Source: Ciceribacter lividus (GTDB lineage Bacteria > Pseudomonadota > Alphaproteobacteria > Rhizobiales > Rhizobiaceae). From it: a stretch of DNA of 64,000 nt. Of the stretch, positions 8,721-18,024 are shown piece by piece. Made by a program: the position numbers and the translations under genes. The DNA is taken from NCBI RefSeq assembly GCF_003337715.1, contig NZ_QPIX01000002.1, forward strand, positions 338,767 to 402,766, given 5' to 3'. The stretch's first letter is position 1. Every line of letters starts with the position of its first letter. The notes below the pieces were generated by a model. That model did no database searches. It worked only from the letters and a program-made list of their open reading frames with translations, and was not told the DNA's origin.

Positions 8721-10199
8721 ATGAGCGAACTGACCAGCCTGACCATTGCCGAAGCCCGCGCCAAACTGGCGGCGAAGGAATTCAAAGCCGTCGAGCTGAC
8801 CGAAGCCTATCTGCAGGCGATCGAGACCGCGAACGATGCGATCAACGCCTATGTGACGGTCACGCCGGAAAAGGCGCTGGAGATGGCGAAGGCCTCCGAC
8901 GAACGCATCGCCGCCGGCAAGGCCGGGGCGCTCGAGGGCATTCCGCTCGGCGTCAAGGACCTGTTCGCGACCCGCGACGTCCATACCCAGGCCTGCAGTG
9001 CGGTCCTCAGCCGGTTCAAGCCGAAGTATGAATCGACCGTCACCCAGAACCTCTGGGACGACGGTGCCGTCATGCTCGGCAAGCTCAACATGGACGAATT
9101 CGCCATGGGCTCGTCGAACGAGAGCTCCCACTACGGGCCGGTGACCAACCCGTGGAAGGCGAGCGGCTCCGATCAGCGGCTCGTTCCCGGCGGGTCCTCG
9201 GGCGGCTCGGCGGCTGCGGTCGCGGCCCATCTCTGCGCCGGCGCGACGGCCACCGACACCGGCGGCTCGATCCGCCAGCCTGCAGCATTGACCGGCACCG
9301 TCGGCATCAAACCGACCTATGGCCGCTGCTCGCGCTGGGGCGTCGTGGCCTTCGCCTCCTCGCTCGACCAGGCCGGCCCGATCGCCCGCAACGTGCGCGA
9401 TGCCGCGATCCTGCTGAAGTCGATGGCGAGCGTCGACGACAAGGACACGACCTCGGTGGATATTCCGGTTCCGGACTACGAAGCCTCGCTTGGTCAGTCG
9501 CTCAAGGGCATGCGGATCGGCATTCCGAAGGAATATCGTGTCGATGGCATGTCGGATGAAATCGAGAAACTCTGGAGCCAGGGTGTGGCCTGGCTGAAGG
9601 ACGCCGGTGCCGAGATCGTCGACATTTCCCTGCCGCACACCAAATACGCGCTGCCGGCCTATTACATCGTCGCGCCGGCGGAAGCCTCGTCGAACCTCGC
9701 CCGTTATGACGGCGTCCGTTACGGCCTGCGCGTCGACGGCAAGGACATTGCCGACATGTATGAAAAGACCCGCGCCGCGGGCTTCGGCACCGAGGTCAAG
9801 CGGCGTATCCTCATCGGCACCTATGTGCTGTCGGCCGGCTATTACGACGCCTATTACCTCCGGGCCCAGAAGGTCCGCACGCTGATCAAGCGCGATTTCG
9901 AACTCGCCTTCAACAAGGTGGACACCGTGCTCGCGCCGATCACGCCGTCGTCCGCCTTTGCCATCGGCGACAAGGAACTCGCCGCCGATCCGGTCAAGAT
10001 GTACCAGCAGGACGTCTTTACGGTCACGGTGAACATGGCCGGGCTTCCGGGCCTTTCCGTTCCCGCCGGCCTCGACGCCAAGGGCCTGCCGCTCGGCCTG
10101 CAGCTCATCGGCCGGCCGTTCGAGGAAAGCACGCTCTTCAAGGCCGCCCACGTTATCGAACAGGCCGCCGGCACCTTCCGCCCGGCGAAGTGGTGGTAA
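8721..10199 (+). CDS. gatA: Glutamyl-tRNA(Gln) amidotransferase subunit A
   Basis: This 492-residue amidase-signature enzyme releases ammonia from glutamine for tRNA-dependent amidation. The Ser-Ser-Lys triad is visible: Lys79 in PLGVKDLF, the cis-Ser in GGSSGGSAA (about 157-165), and the nucleophile Ser183 in [11 protein letters not shown]. The length is normal. Its stop overlaps the GTG start of a GNAT gene by ten bases. gatB is not adjacent but lies 3.3 kb downstream on the same strand. Confidence 0.97.
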   Translation: MSELTSLTIAEARAKLAAKEFKAVELTEAYLQAIETANDAINAYVTVTPEKALEMAKASDERIAAGKAGALEGIPLGVKDLFATRDVHTQACSAVLSRFKPKYESTVTQNLWDDGAVMLGKLNMDEFAMGSSNESSHYGPVTNPWKASGSDQRLVPGGSSGGSAAAVAAHLCAGATATDTGGSIRQPAALTGTVGIKPTYGRCSRWGVVAFASSLDQAGPIARNVRDAAILLKSMASVDDKDTTSVDIPVPDYEASLGQSLKGMRIGIPKEYRVDGMSDEIEKLWSQGVAWLKDAGAEIVDISLPHTKYALPAYYIVAPAEASSNLARYDGVRYGLRVDGKDIADMYEKTRAAGFGTEVKRRILIGTYVLSAGYYDAYYLRAQKVRTLIKRDFELAFNKVDTVLAPITPSSAFAIGDKELAADPVKMYQQDVFTVTVNMAGLPGLSVPAGLDAKGLPLGLQLIGRPFEESTLFKAAHVIEQAAGTFRPAKWW

Positions 10200-10675
10200 G
10201 CCGGGTCCTGATCCGGCCGATGACCGAGGCTGACGCCGAGAGCGTCGGCGAAGTCGGATTTGCCGCATGGGCGGCAAACCGCATCTTGAACGACTTCGGC
10301 ACCGAGATGCCGGAGCGCGTACACCGTGCCTTCTGTGATTTCGCCGCGACCGGTTCGCCGGTCATTCTTGTTGCCGAATGTGAAGGCGAGATCGTCGGCT
10401 GGACCGCCCGCGATGGCGGGCCCGACTATGTCTCGGACCTGTGGGTTCGTCCCGATCATCAGGGAAAGGGCGCCGGCAGGGCGCTTCTCGAACACGTCTT
10501 CTCCTTGATGCGGAGCGAGGGAACAGAGCGCGCGCGCATCGCCACCCATGCCCGCAACATCGGCGCCATTCGACTGTACGAGCGCTGCGGCTTCGTCCTC
10601 GTCTGGCGTGGTATGGAGCGGTCGGAGGCAATGCAGATGGACGTCGAAAAGGTCCACCTGGAAAAGGCGCTGTAG
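10190..10675 (+). CDS. GNAT family N-acetyltransferase coupled to gatA
   Basis: This 161-residue protein has a single GNAT domain. The acetyl-CoA site is in the [17 protein letters not shown] segment (Q/R-x-x-G-x-G/A), with the C-terminal [13 protein letters not shown] block typical of the fold. The proposed GTG start at 10190 lies inside the end of gatA. Other possible starts are GTG at 10193 and ATG at 10220, so the first ten residues are uncertain. The substrate cannot be told from sequence. The overlap suggests translation coupled to GatA. Confidence 0.85.
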   Translation: MVVSRVLIRPMTEADAESVGEVGFAAWAANRILNDFGTEMPERVHRAFCDFAATGSPVILVAECEGEIVGWTARDGGPDYVSDLWVRPDHQGKGAGRALLEHVFSLMRSEGTERARIATHARNIGAIRLYERCGFVLVWRGMERSEAMQMDVEKVHLEKAL

Positions 10676-10678
10676 CTG

Positions 10679-10701
10679 CCGGCCTTCGCGAGGAAGGCCG
10701 G
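10679..10701 (+). terminator. Hairpin after the gatA-GNAT pair
   Basis: A perfect nine-base inverted repeat (CCGGCCTTC and GAAGGCCGG with a five-base loop) begins three bases after the GNAT stop. There is no U-tract, so it may act as a 3' stabilising hairpin or a weak terminator. Confidence 0.45.
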
Positions 10702-11051
10702 AGACACCTTCCTCCCGGCGTAGTGGCGGTGACTGACTGACTGAATAAGCGCCGGCGCCGGAAGGCAAAGCCCCTGACCCGCATGCTATCGTGACCGCCT
10801 GAAACGCCTTCTGGCTGCGGTCCGGAGAGCGCGGACGGCACGCCACCACCCACTTGTTCGCAGTCCTCCGCGTTCGGCGTAGATCTCCGCCCCCTCGAAC
10901 GCGATCTCGGACGTCCTGAATCGCGTTCCAGGGCGAACCTGGCTGTTTTCCTATCGATTGTGAGCCTGAACACGAACGATCCGATCGGCCTTGATCCGGG
11001 TTGCGGCGCGGCAGGGGATTGTTCGAGCGTGAACGTCATAGGAGGACGGCT
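10702..11051. other. Gene-free stretch before the exported hydrolase
   Basis: About 350 bases with no convincing gene on either strand. It contains a short tandem of the tetranucleotide GACT/TGAC (gactgactgactga near 10731) and G/C-rich inverted segments. It presumably holds the promoter of the hydrolase gene, but no clear -35/-10 pair was identified. Confidence 0.4.
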
Positions 11052-12104
11052 ATGAAAGAACTGACGACAATGGTGATAGCGCTTTGCACCATCGTTTCTT
11101 CGACGCTGATGACGTACTATCCGGCCGTTGCCGGCGACTATGTCGGGGTGCGTGAGATTGCGGTTCCCTCCAGGGAACGGGGCCGCGATCTTGCCGTTAC
11201 CGTCTGGTATCCTGCGAACGCGGAGGGCGATCCTGTGACGCTTGGCGAGAGCATCTTCTTTGTGGGGACGCCCGCCTGGCTCGACGGTCCGATCTCGGAT
11301 GGAAGATTTCCTTTGATACTGCTTTCCCACGGTGCCGGCCTCGCGGGAAACGCGCAAGCCTTGAGCTGGATTGCTGTGCCCTTGGCGCAGCAGGGTTTCA
11401 TCGTGGCGGCTCCCACGCACCCCGGAAACTCAGGTGCCAGCAGGTCTGCGGCGGAAACGATGAAGCTCTGGCTGCGCCCAGCCGATATCACCGAAACACT
11501 GAATGCGATGGAGGACGCCCCTCTCTTCAAAGAACATCTCGAGTTCGATAAGACAGGTATCCTCGGGCTCTCGATGGGAGGCGGCACGGCGTTGGCGATC
11601 GCCGGTGCTCGTATCGACCCTGAACGCTTGGCAAGCTATTGCGATACGGATGCTCTCAACCCTTCGCTTTGCGATTGGGTCAGGCAAAGTGGTGTCGATC
11701 TGCACGCGATGGATCTGCGATCGGCCGGACGGGATAACCATGACGCGCGCATCGGATTTGCCATGGCAATTGATCCGGCGCCTGCCGATGTCTTCGAAAT
11801 CGACAGCCTTTCTCGAATCTCAATTCCCGTCGCGCTCGTGAATCTGGGTCAGCCGGGCAAAATCCCTCCCACCCTGCGGGCGGACGAAATCGCAAATGTC
11901 ATTCCAAACGCAAAATATTCCACGATCGAGGATGCAAGCCATTACAGCATGTTTGCCGAATGCAGACCCGGGGCGGCCGAGATAGCCGAATCCGAAAAGA
12001 TAGGCGATCCAATCTGCTCGGATGGCGGGGGACGCTCACGCCGCGAAATCCACGTGCAGCTCATCGATATGGTCGTTGCCGCTTTCAGCCGAGCATTGAA
12101 ATAG
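11052..12104 (+). CDS. Exported alpha/beta hydrolase (dienelactone hydrolase-like)
   Basis: This 350-residue protein begins with a probable Sec signal (charged MKELT, hydrophobic core, AVAGDYVG near residue 30). It then has an alpha/beta hydrolase domain: VTVWYPAN, LLSHGAGLAGN (oxyanion region), APTHPGNSG, the nucleophile elbow GLSMGGG and a late His in DASHYSMF. This layout matches predicted dienelactone hydrolases / PAF-acetylhydrolase-like proteins (COG4188). The ATG at 11052 is preceded by GGAGG at 11041. The substrate is unknown. The gene lies alone between gatA and gatB. Confidence 0.82.
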   Translation: MKELTTMVIALCTIVSSTLMTYYPAVAGDYVGVREIAVPSRERGRDLAVTVWYPANAEGDPVTLGESIFFVGTPAWLDGPISDGRFPLILLSHGAGLAGNAQALSWIAVPLAQQGFIVAAPTHPGNSGASRSAAETMKLWLRPADITETLNAMEDAPLFKEHLEFDKTGILGLSMGGGTALAIAGARIDPERLASYCDTDALNPSLCDWVRQSGVDLHAMDLRSAGRDNHDARIGFAMAIDPAPADVFEIDSLSRISIPVALVNLGQPGKIPPTLRADEIANVIPNAKYSTIEDASHYSMFAECRPGAAEIAESEKIGDPICSDGGGRSRREIHVQLIDMVVAAFSRALK

Positions 12105-12197
12105 GGTCCTTAAGCGCGCTTGCCGGACGTTATTTCACACTTTCGCCAGGGTGCGTCGGATCTCTGCTGTCGAGCGCGTTCAATACTCAGGTTGGAG

Positions 12198-12219
12198 AGC
12201 GGCGCCGGAAGGCGCCGCT
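12198..12219. terminator. Bidirectional terminator between hydrolase and YjhX-like gene
   Basis: A nine-base perfect stem AGCGGCGCC / GGCGCCGCT with a GGAA tetraloop, followed on the plus strand by TTGAGTTTATAG. It sits between two convergent genes and could serve both. Confidence 0.7.
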
Positions 12220-12231
12220 TTGAGTTTATAG

Positions 12232-12489
12232 TCACCTGTTGTCCAGTTCCGCCCTCACCAGCTGCAGACCTCTTTCGGTGATCCGGTAGGGGCGTCCGGC
12301 CTTCGAACTGATCGCCTTCAGGCGCTTCAGTTTTCGGAAGAGGAGAAGATCGAAGCCGGGATAGAGCCAGCCGTCGCGCGAGAAGCACCGGGCGTTCTCG
12401 ATCTTGCGGCTGTCATTGCGGGAAATTTCGATCCGCCCGCCTTGGGCGAGCAGGTGAAGGATGCGCTGTTCGGTGCGCGAAATGTCCAT
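12232..12489 (-). CDS. YjhX/TopAI-family toxin homologue (UPF0386)
   Basis: This 85-residue protein matches the UPF0386/YjhX family in length and pattern: N-terminal SRTEQRILHLLAQGGRI, a central CFSRDGWL, FRKLKRLK, and the conserved ending PYRITERGLQLVRAELDNR. In E. coli YjhX (TopAI) inhibits topoisomerase I and is neutralised by YjhQ, a GNAT-fold protein encoded next to it. Here no partner overlaps it. The nearest candidate is the divergent GNAT gene starting at 12900. Toxicity is inferred from the family. Confidence 0.85.
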   Translation of the reverse strand: MDISRTEQRILHLLAQGGRIEISRNDSRKIENARCFSRDGWLYPGFDLLLFRKLKRLKAISSKAGRPYRITERGLQLVRAELDNR

Positions 12490-12899
12490 TGTCGTTGATC
12501 CGGTGTTCGCGTCCTTCGGAAGGACGCACGAAAACGTATCCGGTGCCGGTCAGGCATCGGGGTTCTGTTCTCGTCGGGCCCATGCGCGCAGATCGTAATC
12601 GATCGCGGGCAGGGCCTTCACCGGGTCTGTGACAAACCGTACATCAACACTCCATCGTGCGGAGCTGTTTTTGCCGCATGCCTATGGGCACGTCAAGCGC
12701 ACGGCGACATCCGCCTCTCAATCCTTTGGCGAATCAGGCAATCGCTCTTCCAAGGATCCCGTAACGTAATGCACGGATGCAAAAGGGAGCGTAGAGAATT
12801 GTTTATAAAGGATATTCGCTAACTCAACATCAGCCACTGGCGGTGGACTGGTAAATCTGCATCGGCGGTGTTCTACTGATGCAAAGCGGGGGGCACTTC
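12490..12899. other. Gene-free divergent spacer between YjhX-like gene and GNAT
   Basis: About 410 bases without a supported gene. The right half is richer in A/T (for example ttgtttataaaggatatt near 12799) and probably carries the promoter of the GNAT gene. A G run (GGGGGG) at about 12888-12893 is the likely ribosome site for the start at 12900. Confidence 0.4.
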
Positions 12900-13409
12900 A
12901 TGATCACGATCCGCAGTGCACGGCAGGACGAGGCGGCGATCCTTGCCGATGTGGGGCTGCGCGCCTGGGAAAAGGCGATGATCCCCGTCGGCGAAACGAA
13001 AGCCATGGTCGAGAATGCGCGCGCCGCCTTCTGGAACTTCGTCAGCTCGGACTGGCTCACGATCACCGTGATCGAGCAGAACGGCGACGTCGCCGGCTGG
13101 GCAGCGCGCGAAAACCTGGACGAGGACATCACGGACTTCTGGATCGATCCGGTCTTCCAGGGGCAGGGCCTCGGCACGGCACTGCTCGAAGCCGTCGAGA
13201 AGGAAATTCGTCACCTCGGCTTCGAAAAGGCGACGCTCGAGACCCACGCGATGAACCGCGAGGGGCTGCATTTCTTCGAGAAACACGGCTATTCCGTGCA
13301 CTGGCTGACGGTCGCCTACAACCCCAAGCTCGATCGCGACATTCAGACGGTCGGTCTAGCAAAGCTCTTTGTCGCGCCCGACCCGGTCGGCTACGGCCAG
13401 GAATTCTGA
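12900..13409 (+). CDS. GNAT family N-acetyltransferase
   Basis: This 169-residue protein starts at the ATG at 12900 (MITIRSARQDEAAI), chosen over an ATG 21 bases earlier because the G-rich ribosome site lies between them. The acetyl-CoA motif is FWIDPVFQGQGLGTALLEA, and the later block is NREGLHFFEKHGY. It is a stand-alone GNAT with unknown substrate. It lies upstream of gatB and divergent from the YjhX-like gene. A role as partner of that toxin is only a hypothesis. Confidence 0.87.
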   Translation: MITIRSARQDEAAILADVGLRAWEKAMIPVGETKAMVENARAAFWNFVSSDWLTITVIEQNGDVAGWAARENLDEDITDFWIDPVFQGQGLGTALLEAVEKEIRHLGFEKATLETHAMNREGLHFFEKHGYSVHWLTVAYNPKLDRDIQTVGLAKLFVAPDPVGYGQEF

Positions 13410-13522
13410 ACTTGCCCCGAGGCGTCGCTTAACGACGGTCGCGACCGCGTCGAGCCTTGCGCCGCCGCGCCATTTGCTCTACCCAACGGGGTCAGAAATC
13501 CCAAGCATGACAAGAGCTCCAG

Positions 13523-15025
13523 ATGACCATTGTTGACACGCGCACGCCTGACCCGAAACGCTTGATCCCCGGCGCCACCGGCGATTGGGAAGTGGTGATC
13601 GGTATGGAAGTCCATGCCCAGGTGACCAGCAACGCCAAGCTCTTCTCGGGGGCCTCGACCACCTTCGGCAATGCGCCGAATTCCAATGTCTCGCTCGTCG
13701 ATGCGGCGATGCCGGGCATGCTGCCGGTGATCAACGAGGAATGCGTCAAGCAGGCGGTCCGCACCGGCCTTGGCCTCAAGGCCAAGATCAACAACCGCTC
13801 GATCTTCGACCGCAAGAACTATTTCTATCCGGACCTGCCGCAGGGCTACCAGATCTCGCAGTTCAAGGACCCGATCGTCGGCGAGGGCAGGATCGTGATC
13901 TCGCTCGGCCCCGACCGTCAGGGCAATTTCGAGGATATCGAGATCGGCATCGAGCGCCTGCATCTCGAGCAGGATGCCGGCAAGTCGATGCACGACCAGC
14001 ATCCGACCATGTCCTATGTCGACCTGAACCGCTCTGGCGTCGCGCTGATGGAAATCGTGTCGAAGCCCGATATGCGTTCCTCCGACGAGGCCAAGGCCTA
14101 CATGACCAAGCTGCGCTCGATCGTGCGTTACCTCGGCACCTGCGACGGCAACATGGACGAAGGCTCGATGCGCGCCGACGTCAACGTTTCCGTGCGCAAG
14201 CCGGGCGGCGCCTTCGGCACGCGCTGCGAGATCAAGAACGTCAACTCCATCCGCTTCATCGGTCAGGCGATCGAATACGAGGCCCGTCGCCAGATCGCCA
14301 TCCTCGAGGACGGCGGCGAGATCGACCAGGAAACCCGCCTCTTCGACCCCGGCAAGGGCGAAACCCGCGCCATGCGGTCGAAAGAAGAGGCGCATGACTA
14401 TCGTTACTTCCCGGATCCGGACCTCCTGCCGCTCGAATTCGACGATGCCTTCGTCGAGGCCCTGAAGAAGGACCTGCCGGAACTGCCCGACGACAAGAAG
14501 GCTCGCTTCGTCGCCGACCTCGGCCTCTCGGTCTATGACGCTTCTGTGCTCGTCTCGGAAAAGGCGATCGCCGACTATTTCGAGGCCGTGGCCGAGGGCC
14601 GCGACGGCAAGGCCGCTGCCAACTGGGTCATCAACGACCTGCTCGGTGCTTTGAACAAGGCCGGCAAGGGCATCGAGGAGACGCCCGTCTCGCCCGCCCA
14701 GCTCGGCGGCATCATCGACCTCATCAGGGACGGCACGATCTCCGGCAAGATCGCCAAGGATCTCTTCGAGATCGTCTGGAACGAGGGCGGTGACCCGGCG
14801 GCGATCGTCGAGAGCCGCGGCATGAAGCAGGTGACCGACACCGGAGCGATCGAGAAGGCGGTCGACGAGATCATCGCCGCCAACCCTGACCAGGTTGCCA
14901 AGGTGCTCGCCAAGCCGACACTTGCCGGCTGGTTCGTCGGCCAGGTGATGAAGGCGACCGGCGGCAAGGCCAATCCGCAGGCCGTGCAGGCGCTCGTCAA
15001 GCTGAAGCTCGGAATCGAGGAGTGA
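13523..15025 (+). CDS. gatB: Aspartyl/glutamyl-tRNA amidotransferase subunit B
   Basis: This 500-residue subunit binds the misacylated tRNA and activates it with ATP in the GatCAB complex. Family motifs are [10 protein letters not shown] near residue 26, [46 protein letters not shown] and a C-terminal YqeY-like tail ([18 protein letters not shown]). Length is normal. It is separated from gatCA by 3.3 kb of unrelated genes but lies on the same strand. Its stop overlaps the start of another GNAT gene. Confidence 0.97.
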   Translation: MTIVDTRTPDPKRLIPGATGDWEVVIGMEVHAQVTSNAKLFSGASTTFGNAPNSNVSLVDAAMPGMLPVINEECVKQAVRTGLGLKAKINNRSIFDRKNYFYPDLPQGYQISQFKDPIVGEGRIVISLGPDRQGNFEDIEIGIERLHLEQDAGKSMHDQHPTMSYVDLNRSGVALMEIVSKPDMRSSDEAKAYMTKLRSIVRYLGTCDGNMDEGSMRADVNVSVRKPGGAFGTRCEIKNVNSIRFIGQAIEYEARRQIAILEDGGEIDQETRLFDPGKGETRAMRSKEEAHDYRYFPDPDLLPLEFDDAFVEALKKDLPELPDDKKARFVADLGLSVYDASVLVSEKAIADYFEAVAEGRDGKAAANWVINDLLGALNKAGKGIEETPVSPAQLGGIIDLIRDGTISGKIAKDLFEIVWNEGGDPAAIVESRGMKQVTDTGAIEKAVDEIIAANPDQVAKVLAKPTLAGWFVGQVMKATGGKANPQAVQALVKLKLGIEE

Positions 15026-15531
15026 TGGCAGCGATGTTCTTCGTCCGCACGGCCAGCGAGCGCGATGTCGAAGCGCTACGCGGCCTGCTGGCCGAGACCT
15101 TCCATGCCACCTATGACGGCTTCTACGGGCCGGAGAAGGTGCAGCAGCTCGTCGATGCCTGGCATTCGCTGCCGGCGCTGAGAGCCCGCGTCGCCCAGAA
15201 GGAAGGCGAGTTCCTCGTCGCCGACGATGGCCGGCGGCTCGGCGGCATGGCCTATGCCGCCATGTCGAAGACGATGACCAAGACCGCCATGCTGCACCAG
15301 CTCTACGTGCGTCCGTCCTGCCAGCGCGCGGGGATTGGCCGCGATCTCTTTGCCGAGCTGGAAACCTGCTTTCCGGATGCCGAGATCATGCGTCTGGAGG
15401 TCGAACCGCGAAACGCTGCGGCGATCGCCTTCTACGAGGCGCACGGCTTCGTCGAGGTCGACCGCACGACGAGCTGCGGCGGCCCCGATTCGGGACTGCC
15501 GGCGATCATTATGGAAAAGCCGCTCGGCTGA
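15025..15531 (+). CDS. GNAT family N-acetyltransferase coupled to gatB
   Basis: The ATG at 15025 shares its A with the last base of the gatB stop (TGATG), and a GTG three bases earlier is also possible. The 168-residue product has the GNAT acetyl-CoA segment LYVRPSCQRAGIGRDLFAEL and the closing block NAAAIAFYEAHGF. An N-terminal ERDVEALRGLLAETF helix pair is typical of the fold. Substrate unknown. This is the second GNAT in the window coupled to an amidotransferase subunit gene. Confidence 0.88.
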   Translation: MAAMFFVRTASERDVEALRGLLAETFHATYDGFYGPEKVQQLVDAWHSLPALRARVAQKEGEFLVADDGRRLGGMAYAAMSKTMTKTAMLHQLYVRPSCQRAGIGRDLFAELETCFPDAEIMRLEVEPRNAAAIAFYEAHGFVEVDRTTSCGGPDSGLPAIIMEKPLG

Positions 15532-15537
15532 GCGACG

Positions 15538-15975
15538 TCACTGTTCGGAAGGCGCGTCCTCGCTGTTGCCATCCTCGTCATAGAGGAGGACGGCCGAGCA
15601 TTCGGAAAGATCGGGACGCCGCTCCCGGTCGCAGGCGACCTTGGCGGCGGCGAGCGCCGCCTCCTTGCTCTCCCAACCGCAATAGAATTCCTGCCAATGG
15701 AGGCCTTCGGTGTGCAGGATCGAGACCTGGACGCTGTAGAGCGCCGGGAAACAGTAGGTCATCGCGACGCAATCTTCTTCGGTGCCGCCGCCGTCGACGC
15801 ACTGCTTCCGGGCGCAGGCAAAGGCCGCGTCGGCATCCGCTCCGGTGCAGACGCCGCTACTCATTTCCGGCGCCTGCACGAAGGCGATCCCCATGCGGCC
15901 GCCTTCCTCCGCAAGAGCCGCCGGCATGGACAAAACTAGCGCAAGAAAGAGCGTGCAAGCGCTGCGACAGATCAT
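15538..15975 (-). CDS. Secreted cysteine-rich protein, weakly DUF4189-like
   Basis: The start at 15975 follows a GGGGGAAG ribosome site. The 145-residue product begins with a clear signal peptide (MICRSACTLFLALVLSMPAALA) and has several cysteines (CTGA, CARKQC, CVAM, CFP, CGWE, CDRE, CSAV) that could form disulfides in the periplasm. The segment GWESKEAALAAAKVACD resembles the repeated small-residue pattern of DUF4189 proteins. The tail is acidic. Function unknown. An upstream in-frame ATG at 16056 would overlap the divergent GNAT gene and bury the signal peptide, so it is rejected. Confidence 0.68.
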   Translation of the reverse strand: MICRSACTLFLALVLSMPAALAEEGGRMGIAFVQAPEMSSGVCTGADADAAFACARKQCVDGGGTEEDCVAMTYCFPALYSVQVSILHTEGLHWQEFYCGWESKEAALAAAKVACDRERRPDLSECSAVLLYDEDGNSEDAPSEQ

Positions 15976-16033
15976 GTAAGTCTTCCCCCCGTTCCACTGA
16001 TTTGCAGGAAGTCCCGCACGCGAAGGACCATAC

Positions 16034-16501
16034 ATGGATACCGAGTCTGTCACCATCAGGAAGGCCGTGCACGGGGATGTGCCGGCGATCGTCGCGATGT
16101 TCGCAAGCGATTCGCTGGGTGGCCACGGCGATACGACGGACCCGGCGGCGCTCCCCGCTTATATGGCGGCTTTCCGCCGCATCGAGCAGTCCCCGAACGA
16201 GACCCTCTACGTGGCCATGAAAGACGGGGAGGTGGTCGGAACCTGCCAGACCCTGATCACCACGACCCTGACCGGGCGCGGTGGCTCCTCGATGATCATC
16301 GAGGCGGTGCATACGCGCACGGATTGCCGGGGGCAGGGGATCGGCGAGGTGATGATCCGTTTCTGCCTCGACGAGGCGCGCCGGCAAGGCTTGCGGAAGG
16401 TTCAACTGACCTCCAACGCCAAGCGAACGGACGCCCACCGCTTCTACGGGCGGCTCGGTTTCGAGGCGAGCCATCTCGGCTTCAAGTTGACGCTGAAATG
16501 A
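16034..16501 (+). CDS. GNAT family N-acetyltransferase
   Basis: This 155-residue single-domain acetyltransferase has its acetyl-CoA site in TDCRGQGIGEVMIRFCLDEA, with the following KVQLTSNAKRTDAHRFYGRLGFE block. This subgroup resembles GNATs that acetylate small amines or antibiotics, but no substrate can be assigned. It is divergent from the secreted cysteine-rich protein gene. The NDUFA12 homologue follows on the same strand after about 105 bases. Confidence 0.9.
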   Translation: MDTESVTIRKAVHGDVPAIVAMFASDSLGGHGDTTDPAALPAYMAAFRRIEQSPNETLYVAMKDGEVVGTCQTLITTTLTGRGGSSMIIEAVHTRTDCRGQGIGEVMIRFCLDEARRQGLRKVQLTSNAKRTDAHRFYGRLGFEASHLGFKLTLK

Positions 16502-16606
16502 CGGTTGACGAGCCGCGAAACACTGGACAATCGGTCCCCGAGGCGGCATAAGCGGGGAACTGTTGAACCCGAGCGCCGTTCGGGCGTCGGAGCCGAAGGA
16601 CGAGAC

Positions 16607-17005
16607 ATGAAGCAGCTTCTGTTGCAAATTTTCACCTGGTGGAACGGCCAGACCCTGGGCACGCGCTTCTTCACCTGGCGCAATGGCAAGCGCGTCGGCG
16701 AAGACGAGTTCGGCAATGTCTACTACGAGGGCGGTATGACCTCTTTCGGTCTTCCGCGCCGCTGGGTCATCTACAACGGCTATGCCGAGGCTTCGACGAT
16801 TTCGGCCGACTGGCACGGCTGGATGCATCACCGCACCGACGTTCCTCCGACCAAGGAGGACTACAAGGCGCGCGAGTGGCAGAAGCCCCATCGCCCGAAC
16901 TACACCGGTTCCTCGCTCGCCTATCGTCCGCAGGGCTCGATCGCCGTTCCGGGCGAGCGTCCGCGCGTCACCGGCGACTACGACGCCTGGACGCCCGGCA
17001 ACTGA
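16607..17005 (+). CDS. NDUFA12-type NADH:ubiquinone oxidoreductase accessory subunit
   Basis: This 132-residue protein is the bacterial homologue of mitochondrial complex I subunit NDUFA12 (B17.2), found mainly in Alphaproteobacteria. Key segments are GTRFFTWRNGKRVGEDEFGN, YYEGG, RRWVIYNGYAEAS, DWHGWMHHRTDVPPT and REWQKPHRPNYTGS. It acts peripherally on the complex I arm. The ATG at 16607 gives the expected compact N-terminus (MKQLLLQIFTWW). An in-frame start 102 bases upstream adds an arginine-rich extension unlike the family. The DUF2155 gene follows. Confidence 0.95.
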   Translation: MKQLLLQIFTWWNGQTLGTRFFTWRNGKRVGEDEFGNVYYEGGMTSFGLPRRWVIYNGYAEASTISADWHGWMHHRTDVPPTKEDYKAREWQKPHRPNYTGSSLAYRPQGSIAVPGERPRVTGDYDAWTPGN

Positions 17006-17100
17006 CACCGGTTTTGGCCACAATTGACGTTTAGCCGCTTTGGTGGGCGTTGCCTTCTCCCGGAGGAGCAGCGTCGGCAGGACGGCTGGAGACTGGAGAT

Positions 17101-18000
17101 ATGAAGCTTTTCGGAAACGGCATCGGGCTTGGCGCGGCCTCCTTTCTTGCGCTGACGACCGCCGTTTCCCTGCTGTCGGCCGCAAGTGCGGCGAGAGCGG
17201 AGCGTATCGCCAATCCGGTTGCGCAGTTCGCCGGCATCGACAAGATCACCGGGCGCATCACCTCGTTTGATGTCTACGTCAACGAGACCGTGCAGTTCGG
17301 TGCACTGCAGGTGACGCCGAAGGTCTGCTATTCCCGTGACGACGCGGAGGCCCAGAAGATCGATGCGTTCATCGAGGTCGATGAGATCACCCTCGACCGC
17401 AAGATTCGTCGCATTTTTTCCGGCTGGATGTTTGCCGACAGCCCGGCGCTGAACGCCGTCGAGCACGCGATCTACGACGTGTGGCTGACCGGCTGCAAGT
17501 CGTCGTCGGACGTTCCGGCGCCAGAGGGCGTCGAGGCTGCTCATCCCGCTCCCGTGCCGGTTTCGGAGGCACAGAAGGCCAACGAGACGCAGAAGGCGAC
17601 CGCAAGCTCTGAAAGTCAGGCGGTTGCGCCGGTGAGCGAACAGCCGCAGCCGGCAGGCGAAAGTGCCGTAGCGCCAGCAGAAACTGCGCCCGCCCCGCAG
17701 GACAGCGGCACGCTGCAACCGCCGCAGCAGGACGCCATTCCGCCGCTCGGTGCCCCGCGGGAAATCCCGGACAACGCACCCGGCGACGCCTTGCCGCCGC
17801 TCGATGATTCTCAGCAGATACAGGGTGTCGCGCCGGACGAAGCGTTGCCGTCGCTCGAAGAACTCCGACCGGTGCCGGACAATGCGCCGGGAGACCTCCT
17901 GCCGCCGCTCGATATTCCGCAGGGTGCCGAAGAGATGCCGCAGGGGCAGCCCGTGCCGCAGGCCCCGGTGACGAAGCCGGGAAGTGTCGGGCTGTTCTGA
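17101..18000 (+). CDS. Periplasmic DUF2155 protein with proline-rich repeated tail
   Basis: This 299-residue protein has a signal peptide (about residues 1-36, ending SAARAERIA) and then the DUF2155 domain: FAGIDKITGRITSFDVYVNE, GALQVTPKVCYSR and FSGWMFADSPALNAVEHAIYD, with a closing Cys in WLTGC. From about residue 140 it becomes a low-complexity Pro/Ala/Glu tail. Near the end is a unit repeated in variant form: PDNAPGDALPPLDD, PDEALPSLEEL, PDNAPGDLLPPLDIP. The DUF2155 function is unknown. It commonly lies near aat/acc genes in rhizobia, as here. Confidence 0.9.
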   Translation: MKLFGNGIGLGAASFLALTTAVSLLSAASAARAERIANPVAQFAGIDKITGRITSFDVYVNETVQFGALQVTPKVCYSRDDAEAQKIDAFIEVDEITLDRKIRRIFSGWMFADSPALNAVEHAIYDVWLTGCKSSSDVPAPEGVEAAHPAPVPVSEAQKANETQKATASSESQAVAPVSEQPQPAGESAVAPAETAPAPQDSGTLQPPQQDAIPPLGAPREIPDNAPGDALPPLDDSQQIQGVAPDEALPSLEELRPVPDNAPGDLLPPLDIPQGAEEMPQGQPVPQAPVTKPGSVGLF

Positions 18001-18024
18001 CGTCCTGATGCCCGCGTCGCCGCG

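Noticed and set aside
10702..11051. Possible CRISPR or repeat array in the gatA-hydrolase gap
   Set aside because: Only a short GACT tandem is present, with no regularly spaced repeats.
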